Origin: Cavia porcellus
Lineage: Eukaryota > Chordata > Mammalia > Rodentia > Caviidae
Reading direction: 5' to 3'
NCBI RefSeq assembly: GCF_034190915.1
Contig: NW_026947635.1
Span: forward strand, 124,001 to 188,000
Length of the DNA: 64,000 bases
Shown here in pieces: positions 62,601 to 64,000 of the stretch (positions are counted from its first letter, which is position 1; every line of letters begins with the position of its first letter). A model generated the notes under the pieces. The model saw only the letters and a program-made list of their open reading frames with translations. It was not told where the DNA came from and searched no databases. A program made the position numbers and the translations under genes.

Positions 62601-64000
62601 ATGGGTGTGTGTTACATTACATTCACTAGTGGGAGTGAGAAAAACATCACCGGGTGGTGCGCATTGTATGGGTGTGTGTTACATTACATTCACTAGTGGG
62701 AGTGAGAAAAACATCACGGGGTGGTGCGCATTGTATGGGTGTGTGTTACATTACATTCACTAGTGGGAGTGAGAAAAACATCACGGTGTGGTGCGCATTG
62801 TATGGGTGTGTGTTACATTACATTCACTAGTGGGAGTGAGAAAAACATCACGGGGTGGTGCGCATTGTATGGGTGTGTGTTACATTAGATTCACTAGTAG
62901 GAGTGAGAAAAACATCACGGGGTGGTGCGCATTGTATGGGTGTGTGTTACATTACATTCACTAATGGGAGTGAGAAAAACATCACGGGGTGGTGCGCATT
63001 GTATGGGTGTGTGTTACATTACATGCACTAGTAGGAGTGAGAAAAACATCACGGGGTGGTGCGCATTGTATGGGTGTGTGTTACATTACATTCACTACGA
63101 GGAGTGAGAAAAACATCACGGGGTGGTGCGCATTGTATGGATGTGTGTTACATTAGATTCACTAGTACGAGTGAGAAAAACATCACGGGGTGGTGCGCAT
63201 TGTATGGGTGTGTGTTACATTAGATTCACTAGTAGGAGTGAGAAAAACATCACGGGGTGGTTCGCATTGTATGGGTGTGTGTTACATTACAGTCACTAGT
63301 AGGAGTGAGAAAAACATCACGGGGTGGTGCGCATTCTATGGGTGTGTGTTACATTACATTCACTCGTAGGAGTGAGAAAAACATCACGGGGTGGTGCGCA
63401 TTGTATTGGTGTGTGTTACATTACATTCACTAGTGGGAGTGAGGAAAACATCACGGGGTGGTGCGCATTTTATGGGTGTGTTTTACATTACATTCACTAA
63501 AGGGAGTGAGGAAAACATCACGGGGTGGGGCGCATTGTATGGGTGTGTGTTACATTACATTCACTAGTGGGAGAGAGAAAAACATCACGGGGTGCTGCGC
63601 ATTGTATAGGTGTGTGTTACATTACATTCACTAGTGGGAGTGAGAAAAACATCACGGGGTGGTGCGCATTGTATGGGTGTGTGTTACATTACATTCACTA
63701 GTGGGAGTGAGAAAAACATCACGGGGTGGTGCGCATTGTATGGGTGTGTGTTACATTACATTCACTCGTAGGAGTGAGAAAAACATCACGGGGTGGTGCG
63801 CATTGTATGGGTGTGTGTTACATTACATTCACTCGTAGGAGTGAGAAAAAGATCACGGGGTGGGGCGCATTGTATGGGTGTGTGTTACATTACATTCACT
63901 AGTAGGAGTGAGAAAACCATCACGGGGTGGTGCGCATTGTATGGGTGTGTGTTACATTACATTCACTAGTAGGAGTGAGAAAAACATCACGGGGTGGTGC
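62601..64000 (+). repeat. 37-mer tandem block, copy 2, cut by the window edge
   Basis: This copy follows copy 1 up to the last base and would continue beyond the window. Changes relative to copy 1 include TATGGATGTG near 63139, AGTACGAGTG near 63166 and CTAAAGGGAG near 63498. The window ends 22 bases into a monomer. Confidence 0.87.

Larger units (their letters stand above)
1..64000 (+). repeat. 67-bp tandem satellite array spanning the whole window
   Basis: GAAAAACATCACGGGG recurs at a 67-base step from base 1 to base 63979, always on the same strand. There are 955 complete monomers and a 22-base partial copy at the right edge. Six monomers have short deletions totalling 7 bases, which exactly explains the final register, so no foreign sequence longer than the repeat interrupts the array. 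Composition per consensus monomer is 21 G, 9 C, 18 A and 19 T, with CpGs at monomer positions 12-13 and 22-23. Both edges cut through the array, so its real length exceeds 64 kb. No promoter, terminator, origin, tRNA or rRNA was seen inside. Satellite identity is seen directly; the centromeric or other heterochromatic location is inference. Confidence 0.99.

Noticed and set aside
1..64000. CRISPR array with a conserved repeat and variable short segment
   Set aside because: The variable segment is only about 15-20 bases, takes a limited set of related forms and shows no unrelated spacer sequence. There are no cas genes, and 955 units of 67 bases without leader fits satellite DNA.
1..64000. Telomeric repeat array because of the GGGTGTGTGTT run
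   Set aside because: The GT-rich run is about 11 bases of a 67-base unit, and the rest is not telomere-like. A subtelomeric location is possible but not shown.
1..64000. Transposon, inverted segment or unique island within the array
   Set aside because: I followed monomer register from end to end; every step is 67 bases apart from six short deletions, and no monomer is on the opposite strand.

Overview
The whole window is one uninterrupted satellite DNA array. A 67-bp monomer repeats head to tail in a single orientation from base 1 to base 64000. I count 955 complete monomers plus a 22-base partial copy at the right edge. Monomers start at 1, 68, 135 and so on, and the last start is 63979. 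The arithmetic closes exactly: 955 x 67 = 63985, and six monomers carrying small deletions (1, 1, 2, 1, 1 and 1 bases) account for the 7-base difference. I found no unique sequence, gene, RNA gene, transposon, inversion or CRISPR array. An array this long and uniform fits eukaryotic constitutive heterochromatin (centromeric, pericentromeric, subtelomeric or B-chromosome-like) from a long-read assembly. The sequence gives no basis for naming a species.

The consensus monomer is about 45% GC (21 G, 9 C, 18 A, 19 T), with strong G-over-C skew on the given strand. It opens with GAAAAACATCACGGGG, continues through TGGTGCGCATTG and TATGGGTGTGTGTTAC, and ends with ATTCACT, a variable six-base spacer and AGTGA. 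It has two CpGs and two six-base palindromes, TGCGCA and ACTAGT. Two main classes differ at monomer position 60: AGTAGG (A-type) and AGTGGG (G-type). Further recurrent variants (CGTAGG, ACGAGG, ATTAGATTC, ACAGTCAC, ACATGCAC, ATAACATTC, GGGGAGGTG and others) mark individual monomers and let blocks be matched.

Matching those variants reveals nested higher-order repeats, all whole numbers of monomers. From left to right: 0-8.5 kb has 6-, 10-, 17- and 43-monomer duplications. From 8.5 to 11.4 kb is a shortened copy of 2.7-6.4 kb. From 11.4 to 15 kb is a 28/29-mer tandem. From 14.4 to 20 kb is a 42-mer tandem. From 20 to 26 kb are a 6-mer and 14/15-mer tandems. From 26.3 to 33.7 kb is a 56-mer tandem. 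From 32.1 to 46.1 kb is a 104/105-mer tandem of about 7 kb per copy, the largest here. From 45 to 53 kb is a 60-mer tandem. From 50.2 to 59.3 kb is a 68-mer tandem. From 60.1 kb to the edge is a 37-mer tandem whose second copy runs out of the window. Block edges are accurate to about one monomer.

Every open frame of 60-102 codons is a by-product of the repeat. All consensus stop codons of the plus strand lie in one codon phase and 67 is 1 modulo 3, so each frame stays open for about three monomers. I annotate no coding sequence.
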